Of a stretch of DNA of 14,504 bases, positions 6,095 to 14,370 are shown piece after piece. Numbering within the stretch: position 1 is the first letter of the stretch; each line of letters opens with the position of its first letter. Below the pieces are notes generated by a model. The model was given only the letters and a program-made list of their open reading frames with translations. It was not told the origin of the DNA and did not search any database. The stretch spans positions 1 through 14,504 of the forward strand of contig JACCRH010000016.1 in the NCBI GenBank assembly GCA_013813675.1, given 5' to 3'. The stretch comes from Gemmatimonadales bacterium (GTDB lineage Bacteria > Gemmatimonadota > Gemmatimonadetes > Gemmatimonadales > GWC2-71-9). Position numbers and translations under genes: made by a program.

Positions 6095-7957
6095 GTGCGC
6101 CGGCTTCTCCCGCTGCCCGATCCCACCCGACCGGCGCGCCGTGCGGCCCGGATGGCGGCCCGGCGCGCGGGCGGAGTCTGGGGCCGCTTCGCCGACTGGT
6201 TCAACGCCTTCCACTTCAACGAAAACAGCATCCTGCTGGGCTTCGCCGTGGCCATTGGTCTGGCGGGTGGGCTCGGCGTAGTGGCGTTCTATCGGTTGAT
6301 CGATCTCGCCTACTGGATCCTCTATCTCACTCCCGCCGTCTTCCTGACCCAGTCAGGCATACTGGCCTACCGGCCGATGCTCACCGGCGTGGGGGTGACG
6401 CTCGCCTACCTCATCATGCGCGGTCCCGGTCGAGGCCACGAGGGACTCAACGTTCCGGATGTCCAACGCGCGGTCGCGCGCGAAGGCGGCCGGCTGCCGA
6501 TGCGTCCCACGCTGGCCCGCACGGCGGCCAGTGCCGTGACCCTGGGGAGTGGCGGCGCCGCGGGCAGTGAGGGTCCCGTCGCGGTGCTCGGCGCCGCGCT
6601 CGCGTCGTTCCTCGGCCGGGCGTTCCGCTTCGACCCCGCGCGCACCAAGGTCATGGTGGCCGCCGGTGCCGCGGCCGGTATCTCCGCGGCCTTCAACGCC
6701 CCGCTGGCCGGCGCCTTCTTTGCGCTCGAGGAGATCCTGGGCTCGCTCGCGGTCGGCGCCTTCCCGCCCGTGGTGGTGGCCAGCGTGGTGGCCGCTGTGG
6801 TCTCCCATAGTTTCCTCGGCAACAACCCGGCCTTCCCGATCCCCGAGGAGTATGGCTACGCGCTCCAGCGCGAGGTGCTGGTGTTCTATCCGTTCCTCGG
6901 CGTGATCGCGGGCCTGGTGGGGGTGCTGTTCGTGCGGGTGTTCTTCGCCACCGAGGCCCTGGTCCGCAAGCTGCAGAGCCCGCGCTGGGTGGTGGCCTTC
7001 CTGGGCGGGTTGGTCGTGGGCGTGCTGGTGCTCCTTTCCAAGGGGCTGCTGGTCGGGCACGGACACCTCGCGGTGCACCTCAACGTATTCGGCGGGATGT
7101 CCTGGAGCTCGCTCGCCCTGCTGGCGCTGGGCAGCGTGCTCGCCACCTCCATCACCCTCAACTGTGGAGGCTCGGGCGGCGTCTTCACCCCGTCGCTCTA
7201 CGTGGGCGCCGCGACCGGTGGCGCGTTCGGCGTCGCCCTCACCGGCCTCTTTCCCGACCTGGGGCTCCGGCCCGAAGCCTACGCGTTGGTGGGCATGGGC
7301 GCGGTGGTGGCCGCCTCCACCAGCGCGCCGATCACCGGCATGCTGCTGGTCTTCGAGATGACCAACGACTACGAGATCGTCATCCCGCTGATGCTCACCA
7401 CGGTGATCGCCAACCTGGTGGCGCGCCGGCTGGAGCCCGACTCGCTGTACAGCGGGTGGCTTCGCCGCCGGGGCGAGCGGCTGCAGCACGGCGCCGATCG
7501 CGACGTCCTCGCCGGTCTTCGGGTGGCGGACGCCTTCGACCCGGCGCCGCAGGTCGTGGGCGAGACCGCGCCTCTGGGGCAGTTGCTGGAGCACCTGGGC
7601 AGCGGCGCCTTCACCGATCTCCCGGTGGTGGACGAGCAGCGCCGGTTGATCGGCATCATCCCCATCGCCGACCTCGGCCGGCTGGCGGGCGAGCCTCGGG
7701 AGCAGACCTCCACCCTGGTCGCCTCCGAGGTGACGATTCCCGCGGAGACGGTGGCGCCGGGTGACAGCCTGCTCGAGGCGATCCGGCGCATGGGCGTGCG
7801 GGGCGCGCCCTCGATCCCGGTGGTGGACCCCGCCACCGGTCACCTCCTCGGCCTGGTGAGCCGGGCCCATGTGCTCGCGCTGTACGAGCGCGCCGTCGCC
7901 GGCGGCGCCACCGCCGAGCACCCCGCGCCGTTTCCTCCGGGGCGCCGCCCCACGTAG
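6095..7957 (+). CDS. ClC-family chloride channel/antiporter with C-terminal CBS pair
   Basis: The 620-residue inner-membrane protein has about 430 residues of ClC core and a CBS pair at about 475-605. Filter motifs are clear: GSGGAAGSEGP (151-161) with gating Glu159; GISAAFNAPLAGAFFALEEI (195-214) with Glu213 aligning with the internal proton glutamate (E203) of E. coli ClC; and GSGGVFTPSLYVGAATGG (359-376). Both glutamates present favours a chloride/proton antiporter over a passive channel. The usual Arg of GREGP is Ser158 here. CBS segments include SGAFTDLPVVDEQRRLIGII and APSIPVVDPATGHLLGLV and probably bind adenine nucleotides. The GTG at 6095 is two bases after the Nudix stop; an internal ATG at 6152 (residue 20) is a plausible alternative because residues 1-30 are very basic and not part of the fold. 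Confidence 0.92.
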   Translation: MRRLLPLPDPTRPARRAARMAARRAGGVWGRFADWFNAFHFNENSILLGFAVAIGLAGGLGVVAFYRLIDLAYWILYLTPAVFLTQSGILAYRPMLTGVGVTLAYLIMRGPGRGHEGLNVPDVQRAVAREGGRLPMRPTLARTAASAVTLGSGGAAGSEGPVAVLGAALASFLGRAFRFDPARTKVMVAAGAAAGISAAFNAPLAGAFFALEEILGSLAVGAFPPVVVASVVAAVVSHSFLGNNPAFPIPEEYGYALQREVLVFYPFLGVIAGLVGVLFVRVFFATEALVRKLQSPRWVVAFLGGLVVGVLVLLSKGLLVGHGHLAVHLNVFGGMSWSSLALLALGSVLATSITLNCGGSGGVFTPSLYVGAATGGAFGVALTGLFPDLGLRPEAYALVGMGAVVAASTSAPITGMLLVFEMTNDYEIVIPLMLTTVIANLVARRLEPDSLYSGWLRRRGERLQHGADRDVLAGLRVADAFDPAPQVVGETAPLGQLLEHLGSGAFTDLPVVDEQRRLIGIIPIADLGRLAGEPREQTSTLVASEVTIPAETVAPGDSLLEAIRRMGVRGAPSIPVVDPATGHLLGLVSRAHVLALYERAVAGGATAEHPAPFPPGRRPT

Positions 7958-7960
7958 TTT
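7955..7960 (+). promoter_or_regulatory. TAnnnT motif six bases before holA (leaderless candidate)
   Basis: TAGTTT is followed by six bases (TCCCCC) and the holA ATG, and no Shine-Dalgarno is present. This is the spacing of -10 boxes that drive leaderless genes in some bacteria. Its TAG is also the stop codon of the ClC gene, so half the motif may be coincidence. Confidence 0.25.
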
Positions 7961-7966
7961 TCCCCC

Positions 7967-9022
7967 ATGCCTGCGCAGACCCTCGACGCCTTCTTCCGCT
8001 CCCTGCCCAAGGGCGAGCCGGCGCGGGCGTACTACTTTCACGGCCCCGAGGATCTGCTGAAGGACGAGGCCCTGCGGGCGCTTCTCGACCGGATGCTCGA
8101 CCCGTCCCTGCGCGACTTCAATCTCGACCAGCGCTCCGCCGGCCAGCTCGACGCCGACGCGTTCTTCGCGCTCTGCACCACCCTGCCGATGATGGCGGAG
8201 CGCCGCGTCGTAGTGCTCCGCGAGGTGGAGGCGCTCAAGCGGAGGCCCAAGGTGCGCGCGGCGCTCCTCGACTACCTGGGGCGGCCCGCGCCCGATAGCG
8301 TGCTGGTGCTGATCCAGGGCGCCAACGAGGAGACCGAGGATAAGGAGATCGCCAGGGCGGCGGTCGCCGTGGCCTGCGAGCCGCTCCCGGAGGACCGGGT
8401 GCTCAAGTGGCTCGACCGCCGGGCCAAGGGGCTCGGCCTCGAGCTGGCGGACGACGCGGCGCGGCACCTGGTGCGCGCCGTGGGGGGCGAGCTCGCCTCG
8501 CTCGCGGCGGAGCTCGACAAGCTCGCGGCACTCCCCGCCGGCGAACCGCTCACCGTCGAGCGGGTGGGGGAGCTGGTGGGCGTCCGGCACGGCGAGACGA
8601 TCTTCGACTGGCGCGACGCGGTGCTCGAGGACCGCCCGGGCCCCGCGGTCCACCTGCTCGGCCCTTTGCTGGACCAACCGGGCAACTCCGGCGTCAAGCT
8701 GGTCACGATGCTCGGCACCAGCCTCATCGGTGTGGGCATTGCCCGCTCACACTACGACCGCGGGCTTCGGGGCAGAGCGCTCGACGATGCGGTCTTCGGC
8801 GTGATCCGGCGGAACCGGGTGTATGGGCTGCTGAGCTGGAGCGAGGAGAAGAACCGCTGGCTCCGATGGGCACCCGGCTGGCCCGCCGGGCGGGTGGCCG
8901 ACGCGCTTCGCTCCATCCTCACGGCCGACCGTGCGCTCAAGGAAACCACCATCTCCGACGAGCGCGGCATCGTGACCGACATGGTGCTGCGCATGGCTAC
9001 CTCCAGACGGGCGGCGGCATGA
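7967..9022 (+). CDS. holA: DNA polymerase III subunit delta
   Basis: The 351-residue protein is the delta subunit of the clamp loader, which opens the beta sliding clamp during replication. The N terminus (YYFHGPEDLLKDEALRAL, 29-46) matches the family's 'Y-hydrophobic-GxE-LL' opening; DFNLDQRSAGQLDADAFFAL and LPMMAERRVVVLREVE (about 51-94) match the next conserved blocks. Then come VLVLIQGANEETEDKE, WLDRRAKGLGLELADDAARHLVRAVGGELASLAAELDKLA and the DIFDW-like TIFDWRDAVLE. As expected for delta there is no Walker A motif. Length is typical. The start is nine bases after the ClC stop. Its TGA overlaps the ATG of the SPOR gene, so the two are translationally coupled. Confidence 0.93.
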   Translation: MPAQTLDAFFRSLPKGEPARAYYFHGPEDLLKDEALRALLDRMLDPSLRDFNLDQRSAGQLDADAFFALCTTLPMMAERRVVVLREVEALKRRPKVRAALLDYLGRPAPDSVLVLIQGANEETEDKEIARAAVAVACEPLPEDRVLKWLDRRAKGLGLELADDAARHLVRAVGGELASLAAELDKLAALPAGEPLTVERVGELVGVRHGETIFDWRDAVLEDRPGPAVHLLGPLLDQPGNSGVKLVTMLGTSLIGVGIARSHYDRGLRGRALDDAVFGVIRRNRVYGLLSWSEEKNRWLRWAPGWPAGRVADALRSILTADRALKETTISDERGIVTDMVLRMATSRRAAA

Positions 9023-9960
9023 ATCGAGCGGTCCACTGTCTCTTCGCGTTCGCCGTGGCCGGCGCATCGGTGGCCGCCGCCCAGACCGACCCACGCCTCA
9101 CCGCCGCGGTGCGCTCCGCTCAGGAAGGCCAGGGCGACTCGGCCCGGAGTGCGGTGGACCGGCTCCTCGCCGCCACCCCGCCCACCGACTCGCTCTACCC
9201 CCAGATCCTCTACACCCAGGCGATGGTGGCCAACACGGCCGCCGACATGCGCCGCCATCTCCAGCGCGTCGTGGTGGAGCATCCGACCTCGCCCTGGGTG
9301 GACGAGGCGCTGCTTCGCCTGGTGCAGATGGACTACGCCACCCGGAGCTTCGAGAACGCGGCTCGCAATCTCGAGCGCCTGCGACTCGACTATCCGCTTA
9401 CGCCGCTCTTCGCCCAGGCCGCCTACTGGGGCGGCCGGACCTACTTCGACCTGAAGGACACCACCCGCGCCTGTCGCTGGCTGGCCGACGGTATCGCCCG
9501 GGCGGACGCTGACCTGGAGCTTCAGCGGCAGCTCGGGTTCATGTACCAGCGCTGCGACGTGAAGGTGGCGTCGGGTGACAGCGGAGCGCGGGGACAGCCG
9601 GGCGGAGCGGGTGCCGACACCACGTCGAAGCCCCAGCCCTCGCGTCCCGATTCCGCGCCCGCGCCGGTGGTCGCGGGGACTGACTCAGCGGCCGGCCGGG
9701 TGGCGGACTCACTGCCCCAACGGCCGGCTACACCGAGTCCGCGGTTCCGGGTGCAGGTCGCCGCCGTCGCCACGCCCGGCGCGGCCGACGAAGCGGCGAG
9801 CAAGGCGGAAGGGTTGGGCTTCGCCGCCGTGATCGTCCGGGAGCGCGGGCTCTACAAGGTGCGCGCCGGCCAGTTCGCCTCCCGCCAGGAGGCGGTCGCC
9901 GCGGCCACCAGGCTCAAGGCGGCCCTGGGCGGCAGCCCTTTCGTCGTCGCGGCGCCGTGA
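9019..9960 (+). CDS. Periplasmic protein with TPR-like repeats and C-terminal SPOR domain
   Basis: I choose the ATG at 9019, which overlaps the holA stop (ATGA), because the 313-residue product begins with a clean signal peptide (MNRAVHCLFAFAVAGASVAAA, cleavage near 21-22). Residues about 25-185 are helical and tetratricopeptide-like, with YPQILYTQAMVANTAADMRRHLQRVVVEHPTSPWVDEALLRL resembling the YbgF/BamD style of repeat. A Pro/Ser/Ala-rich linker (about 190-240) leads to a SPOR domain at 241-313 (RFRVQVAAV, then LYKVRAGQFASRQEA). SPOR domains bind denuded septal peptidoglycan, so a role in cell envelope or division is likely; the exact function is unknown. The frame open upstream to 8407 is a shadow of holA. 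A gap of 16 bases separates it from the next gene. Confidence 0.85.
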   Translation: MNRAVHCLFAFAVAGASVAAAQTDPRLTAAVRSAQEGQGDSARSAVDRLLAATPPTDSLYPQILYTQAMVANTAADMRRHLQRVVVEHPTSPWVDEALLRLVQMDYATRSFENAARNLERLRLDYPLTPLFAQAAYWGGRTYFDLKDTTRACRWLADGIARADADLELQRQLGFMYQRCDVKVASGDSGARGQPGGAGADTTSKPQPSRPDSAPAPVVAGTDSAAGRVADSLPQRPATPSPRFRVQVAAVATPGAADEAASKAEGLGFAAVIVRERGLYKVRAGQFASRQEAVAAATRLKAALGGSPFVVAAP

Positions 9961-9976
9961 GCTGAGATTTCGCGGC

Positions 9977-11191
9977 ATGGCCTCCCTCACAATCCGGCTG
10001 GCTCGTAAGTTCCGCGCGGCGGCCTGCCTCGCCGCGTTCGGCACTGGCGGATGCGGTGGCGCGACGCCGGCGCCGGCGCCCGATCCGGCTGCTCGCGACG
10101 AGTGCATTCTTCCCACCGGCGAACCGGGCGACCCCCGTGAGATCTTGGTGGCCACGGCGCGGTCGGAGGAGCCGACCGTCGCCGCGCGCCGAGGGTTCGA
10201 GCCGCTCATCCGACTCGACTGCGTCGGCGCCGCCCGGCCCGGCCTGGCCCAGTCGTGGACGACGGACTCCTCCCATCGCGCCTGGACCTTTGTCTTCGCC
10301 CCGTCCGCCGCCGGCGTCACCCCGGCAAGCGCGGCCGCCGAGTGGCGAACCCGGCCTGATGCGGCCACCACGCTCCGCTACTCGGGGGTGGCCTCCCTGG
10401 AGCCGCTGGACGAGCGGCGCCTCGTCGTCAGTTTGGACCGGCCGGCCGATTCGGTGCCCTTCCTGTTCGCCGATGTCTCGCTGGGCCTGGTCACCGACAC
10501 CCTCCCTCCCGCCGGCACCACCTTCGTCCCCTTCCGGTTGGCCGGCGAGGATCCCCGCGATGCTCTCGACGCCGGCGCCGACATTCTCCGGACCAGCGAT
10601 CCGGCGGTCCTGGAGTACGCCCGCAGCCGGAATGACTTCACGGTGCATCCGCTTCCGTGGAGCCGAACCTATGTGCTCGTGGTGCCTCCGGGAGGCGACG
10701 GTCTCACCGACCTGATCCCGGGCGACAGCGCGGCGTTCCGCGCCGGGCTTGCCCGGGACGCGGTGCACGCCGAGGCGCGCGCCGCGGAGCCGCCGTTCTG
10801 GTGGAGCGATGTTGGCCCCTGTCCCGCGATCGAGACCCGCGAGCCCACTCCAGACCAGCCGGGCGCCAACCGGATCGGCTACGCCCGGGAGGACCCGGTC
10901 GCGCGGGCCTTGGCCGAGCGGGTGGTGGCACTCTCCGACCGCTCGATGACGCCGGCCGGAGGCCTCCCCGCCCGGCTGCTGGCCGCGTCGCTCCGAGATG
11001 GGGTCGGCCGCGCCTACGTGGTGCCAGTGCCGCGTACGGCGCTGGTCCCCTGCCGCGAGCTCGCCCGGTGGCCGGTGGGCTCTGTACTGGTGCCGCTGAT
11101 CGACACCCGGATGAGTGCCATCGTACGCCGCGGCGTCCCGGCACTCGCAGTCGAATTCGATGGCGGCCTCCGTCCGGTGGACTCGCCGTGA
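9977..11191 (+). CDS. Divergent solute-binding-protein-like (family 5) exported protein
   Basis: The 404-residue protein has a basic, hydrophobic N terminus ending in GTGGC (Cys26), a weak lipobox, then a Pro/Ala spacer, so it is probably an exported lipoprotein. Residues about 55-105 (ILVATARSEEPTVAARRGFEPLIRLDCVGAARPGLAQSWTTDSSHRAWTFVF) follow the start of peptide/nickel-binding proteins, which read 'EPL-R-D--G---P-LAESW--S-D---WTF-LR'. The typical 'F-DG-p-tAeDV' block is absent (only TPASAAAEWRT), and the protein is about 100 residues shorter than usual. This assignment is by eye. No ABC permease or ATPase gene is near; instead its TGA overlaps the GTG of a membrane histidine kinase (GTGA). 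It may therefore supply a ligand signal to that kinase rather than serve uptake. It could also be a lineage-specific protein with only partial resemblance. Confidence 0.6.
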   Translation: MASLTIRLARKFRAAACLAAFGTGGCGGATPAPAPDPAARDECILPTGEPGDPREILVATARSEEPTVAARRGFEPLIRLDCVGAARPGLAQSWTTDSSHRAWTFVFAPSAAGVTPASAAAEWRTRPDAATTLRYSGVASLEPLDERRLVVSLDRPADSVPFLFADVSLGLVTDTLPPAGTTFVPFRLAGEDPRDALDAGADILRTSDPAVLEYARSRNDFTVHPLPWSRTYVLVVPPGGDGLTDLIPGDSAAFRAGLARDAVHAEARAAEPPFWWSDVGPCPAIETREPTPDQPGANRIGYAREDPVARALAERVVALSDRSMTPAGGLPARLLAASLRDGVGRAYVVPVPRTALVPCRELARWPVGSVLVPLIDTRMSAIVRRGVPALAVEFDGGLRPVDSP

Positions 11192-12876
11192 GCTTTCGCG
11201 GCCGGCTCTTCCTGGCCACCTCCCTTGCGCTGCTGGTACCGCTCACCGTCCTGGCCCTCGGCGTGCGCCGAGAGATGGATCGCCGGCTCAGCGGGGAGTC
11301 GCGCCGGCGCGGCGAGGCCGCCGTCCAGGCGCTCGGCGCCGAGCTGGCGCGGGAGCGCGAGCGCGTGGCGGCGCGATTGAAGGCGCTGGCCGTGGAACTG
11401 TCCGCCGACAATCGCTTCAGGCTTGCGGCCGTGCAGGGCCAGGCCGCCTCGCGCGCCTACCTGCTCGACTGGGCCGGGGGTGCCATGCGTCTCTCCGGCC
11501 TGTCGCTGCTCCAGATCCAGGACAGCACCGGGCGGATTCTCAGCTCCGGCCACTTCCGGAATGAGTACGACCGGCTCCGGCCGGAGTTGCCTGACTTTCT
11601 GCTCGCGGCGGGTGACACGCCGGCCCTGGTGCGGGTGCGAACGGCCGAGTCACCGCTGCTGGCGCTGGCCGCGGCGGAGCGATTCGCCGTGGCCGGCCGT
11701 CCGTTCGCCCTCGTCGGAGGGATCGCGGCCGAGGACGGGTTGCTGAAACGGCTGGACCCCGACCCCGACCTCGCGGTGTCGCTGCATACCCCCGATTCCG
11801 CCGGGACGCCGCGTGCGGGCGGCCAGCTAGTGGGGGAGATTCCGCTGCCGTTCCTCGACGCCCAGGGTGAGACGGCGACCGGCAGCGGCCGACTGGTCGT
11901 GACCCGGACCTCCGGCACGCTCGCCGTGCTTCAGCGCGGGCTCAACACCTGGTTTCTCATCTCCCTCGCGCTTACGGCGCTGCTCGCACTGGGGCTTGCC
12001 GCCTGGATCTCGCGGCTGGTCAGCCGTCCCATCACCGAGCTCGCCGCCAAGACGGCGACGGTGGACCTGGACCGGCTGGACGTGGATTTCGCCACTGCGC
12101 GGGACGACGAGATCGGGGCGCTCTCCCGCCTGCTCGGCGCGATGACCGCCCGGCTCCGCACCGGCGCGGCGCGGCTGCGGGAGGCTGAGCGACGGGTGGC
12201 GATGGGCGACCTGGCCCGGCAGGTGAATCACGACATCAAGAACGGTCTGGTGCCCATCAGGAACGTGCTCCTGCATCTGGAGCAGGTCGCCCGCGACCGG
12301 CCCGAGACCCTGGCTGAGGTGTTCGACCAGCGGCGGGGGACGCTGGAGTCGAGCGTGGCCTACCTCGACACGCTGGCCCGCAACTATGCCAGGCTCTCCC
12401 CCGCCGCCGCGCCCGAAGCCTGTGACGTCAACGCGATGGTTGCCGAGGTAGTCCGGGCGTCCGGCGCGGCCGCGGTCCGTACCCGGCTCGCCGGCGAGCT
12501 TCCTCCCGCCGCCGCCGACCGCGTCATGCTCCGGAGAGTGCTGGAAAACCTGGTGGGCAACGCGGCCGACAGCATCTCCTCGATCAAGGGGGGTGAGGTC
12601 GTGGTCTCGACCGAGAGCATCACCCCTCACGGCGCCGGACCCGCCGTCCGAGTGACCATCGCCGATACGGGCCCCGGCATGACCCGCGCGGAGCTGGACC
12701 GCGCCTTCGACGACTTCTACACCACGAAGGCTGACGGAACGGGCCTCGGCCTGTCGATCGTGCGCCGGCTCATCCTGGACCTCGGCGGCGCGCTCCGGAT
12801 CGACACCGAGCCGGGCGCCGGCACCCGGGCCACGATCGAGATCCCCGCCAGGCCCGGGGGAAGAGCGGCCCCATGA
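11188..12876 (+). CDS. Membrane sensor histidine kinase, Cache-like sensor, HAMP, NtrY/NtrB-type core
   Basis: The 562-residue kinase starts at GTG 11188, overlapping the previous stop. Order: transmembrane segment about 7-24; extracytoplasmic region about 30-245, beginning with a coiled coil (about 35-75) and holding a Cache-like core (SLLQIQDSTGRILSSGHF); second transmembrane segment about 255-273; HAMP (SRLVSRPITELAAKT, about 275-330); then the kinase. The H-box is ARQVNHDIKNGLVPI with phosphoacceptor His348; the N-box is LENLVGNAADS (Asn454, Asn458); G1 is DTGPG (493-497); the F-box is FDDFYTT; G2 is DGTGLGL (516-522). All catalytic parts are intact. The H-box style (H-[DE]-I-K-N-[PG]-L-x-P-I) is that of kinases paired with NtrC-type regulators, matching the next gene, which overlaps by four bases. 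The frame open upstream to 10657 is a shadow. The signal sensed is unknown. Confidence 0.92.
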   Translation: MSFRGRLFLATSLALLVPLTVLALGVRREMDRRLSGESRRRGEAAVQALGAELARERERVAARLKALAVELSADNRFRLAAVQGQAASRAYLLDWAGGAMRLSGLSLLQIQDSTGRILSSGHFRNEYDRLRPELPDFLLAAGDTPALVRVRTAESPLLALAAAERFAVAGRPFALVGGIAAEDGLLKRLDPDPDLAVSLHTPDSAGTPRAGGQLVGEIPLPFLDAQGETATGSGRLVVTRTSGTLAVLQRGLNTWFLISLALTALLALGLAAWISRLVSRPITELAAKTATVDLDRLDVDFATARDDEIGALSRLLGAMTARLRTGAARLREAERRVAMGDLARQVNHDIKNGLVPIRNVLLHLEQVARDRPETLAEVFDQRRGTLESSVAYLDTLARNYARLSPAAAPEACDVNAMVAEVVRASGAAAVRTRLAGELPPAAADRVMLRRVLENLVGNAADSISSIKGGEVVVSTESITPHGAGPAVRVTIADTGPGMTRAELDRAFDDFYTTKADGTGLGLSIVRRLILDLGGALRIDTEPGAGTRATIEIPARPGGRAAP

Positions 12877-14246
12877 CCCTGGTCCTCGTGGTGGATGACG
12901 TGGCTCCACTCGCCGAGCAGTATGCCTACGATCTCCGGCGCACCGGTGGCTACGAAGTGCTCACCGCCCCCGGCGGAGAGAAGGCGTTGGAGACCCTCGC
13001 CGCCGCCCCGGTGGACTGCGTGGTTCTCGACCTGGAGATGCCAGGGATGGATGGCTTCGACGTGCTGCGGGCGCTGGAGCGGAAGGGGTCGCAGGTGCCG
13101 GTGATCGTCTACACCGGTACCGGCAGCTATGACCGCTGTGTTCAGGCGCTGCGTCTGGGCGCGTACGGATTCATCGACAAGGCCGAGCCGATGGAGCGGG
13201 TGGTGCACGAGATCGAGACCGCGATGGAACGGCGGCGGCTCCGCGCCGAGGTGAGCTCGCTCCGGCGCCAGCTCGGCCGGGAGACGTCGCTGGTCGGCGG
13301 CAGCGTGGCCATGGCCGAGCTGCGCGCTGCGATCGCGCGGGTGGCGCCGGTGCCGAGTCAGGTCCTGATAGTGGGCGAGAGCGGCACCGGTAAGGAGCTG
13401 GTGGCGCGAGACCTTCACCGCTTCGGCCCGCAGCCCTCCGGGCCGTTCCTGGCGATCAACTGCGCCGCGCTGCCCGAGAGCCTGGTGGAGAGCGAGCTGT
13501 TCGGCCATGAGCGTGGAGCGTTCACCGGCGCCATCGGCATCCGGAAAGGTGCGTTCGAGGCCGCCGAGCGGGGCACGCTCTTCCTGGACGAGGTGGGGGA
13601 ACTTCCGCCGCAGCCCCAGGCGAAGCTGCTCCGGGTGTTGGAGGAGCGGCAGGTCACCCGGCTCGGCGGCAACAAGCCGATCGCGATCGAGGCCCGCATC
13701 GTCGCCGCCACCAACCGCGACCTGGAGGGCGAGGTCAGGGAAGGCCGATTCCGTGAAGACCTCTACTTCCGGCTGGCGGTGCACACGATCCGGGTTCCTC
13801 CGCTCCGCGACCGGCTCTCGGACCTGCCGGCGCTGGTGGACCAGTTCCTGACCGGCATCTGCGCCCGGTTCGGGATGCGGCGGAAGAAGGTCGCGCCCGA
13901 CGCGCTCGACCTCCTGATGGCCTACGAGTGGCGCCGAAACAACGTCCGCGAGCTCCGAAACATCGTGGAGCGGATGATCATCGCGTGTGATGGCGAGGTG
14001 ATCGCGCCGGAGCACCTGCCCGCCGAGATCAGGCCGGTGGGCGGCCCTGCGGCGGTGCCGTCGGAGGTCCAGGGGTTCCAGGAGCTCAAAGCGGAGGCGG
14101 AGCGGAAGATCATCGTAGCCGCCCTGGAGCGGCACGAGTGGCATGTCACCCGGACGGCTCAATCGCTCGGCCTCGCCGACCATGCCAGCCTGCTCAAGAT
14201 CATGCGCCGGCACGGTATCAGGAGGCCGGCACAGGGACTCTCGTAG
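12873..14246 (+). CDS. NtrC-family sigma-54-dependent response regulator
   Basis: The 457-residue activator has a receiver domain (1-120) with acidic pair Asp8/Asp9, phosphoacceptor Asp53 (VVLDLEMPGMDGF), Thr81 and Lys103. The AAA+ domain (about 140-370) has Walker A GESGTGKE (168-175), GAFTGA (215-220) for contact with sigma-54, Walker B GTLFLDEVGEL, and EDLYFRL with the arginine-rich end. A Fis-type helix-turn-helix lies at about 405-450 (VTRTAQSLGLADHASLLKIMRRHGI). All parts look functional. When phosphorylated by the overlapping kinase it should assemble into a hexamer and open sigma-54 promoters with ATP hydrolysis. No -24/-12 sigma-54 promoter is recognised in the window, so its targets lie elsewhere or are degenerate here. 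The ATG overlaps the kinase TGA. The last 60 bases recur inverted at the window end. Confidence 0.95.
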   Translation: MTLVLVVDDVAPLAEQYAYDLRRTGGYEVLTAPGGEKALETLAAAPVDCVVLDLEMPGMDGFDVLRALERKGSQVPVIVYTGTGSYDRCVQALRLGAYGFIDKAEPMERVVHEIETAMERRRLRAEVSSLRRQLGRETSLVGGSVAMAELRAAIARVAPVPSQVLIVGESGTGKELVARDLHRFGPQPSGPFLAINCAALPESLVESELFGHERGAFTGAIGIRKGAFEAAERGTLFLDEVGELPPQPQAKLLRVLEERQVTRLGGNKPIAIEARIVAATNRDLEGEVREGRFREDLYFRLAVHTIRVPPLRDRLSDLPALVDQFLTGICARFGMRRKKVAPDALDLLMAYEWRRNNVRELRNIVERMIIACDGEVIAPEHLPAEIRPVGGPAAVPSEVQGFQELKAEAERKIIVAALERHEWHVTRTAQSLGLADHASLLKIMRRHGIRRPAQGLS

Positions 14247-14249
14247 ACC

Positions 14250-14311
14250 GATGGATGGATTGTCACCCTCGATGGAATGGATTGTCACCCTGATGGATGG
14301 ATTGTCACCCT
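14250..14311 (+). repeat. Tandem repeat, three units of GATGGATGGATTGTCACCCT
   Basis: Units lie at 14250-14269 and 14292-14311 (identical, 20 bp). Between them is a variant at 14270-14291 with a leading extra C and an extra A (GATGGAATGG). The last nine bases of each unit, TGTCACCCT, are the outer end of the palindrome that follows, so the array looks like expansion of the palindrome's edge plus its flank. Confidence 0.9.
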
Positions 14312-14370
14312 GAGCGCAGCGAAGGGAACCATGCCCGGTATGGTCCCCTTCGCTGCGCCCAGGCTGACAA
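14303..14370. repeat. Second REP-like palindrome, 30-base arms with three mismatches
   Basis: The left arm begins TGTCACCCTGAGCGCAGCGA and ends ACCAT; the right arm ends GCTGCGCCCAGGCTGACA. Pairing leaves three mismatches over about 30 bp and a loop of roughly seven bases (GCCCGGT). It is a diverged relative of the palindrome at 340-408 (TCAyCCTGAGCGsAGCGAAGG core). It could act as a 3' hairpin for the regulator mRNA; no U-tract is present. Confidence 0.8.

Noticed and set aside
6353..8677. Very long open frame (774 codons) on the minus strand
   Set aside because: It runs antisense to the ClC and holA genes, is low-complexity in His, Arg, Glu and Gly, matches no family I know, and is the usual product of codon bias in GC-rich genes.
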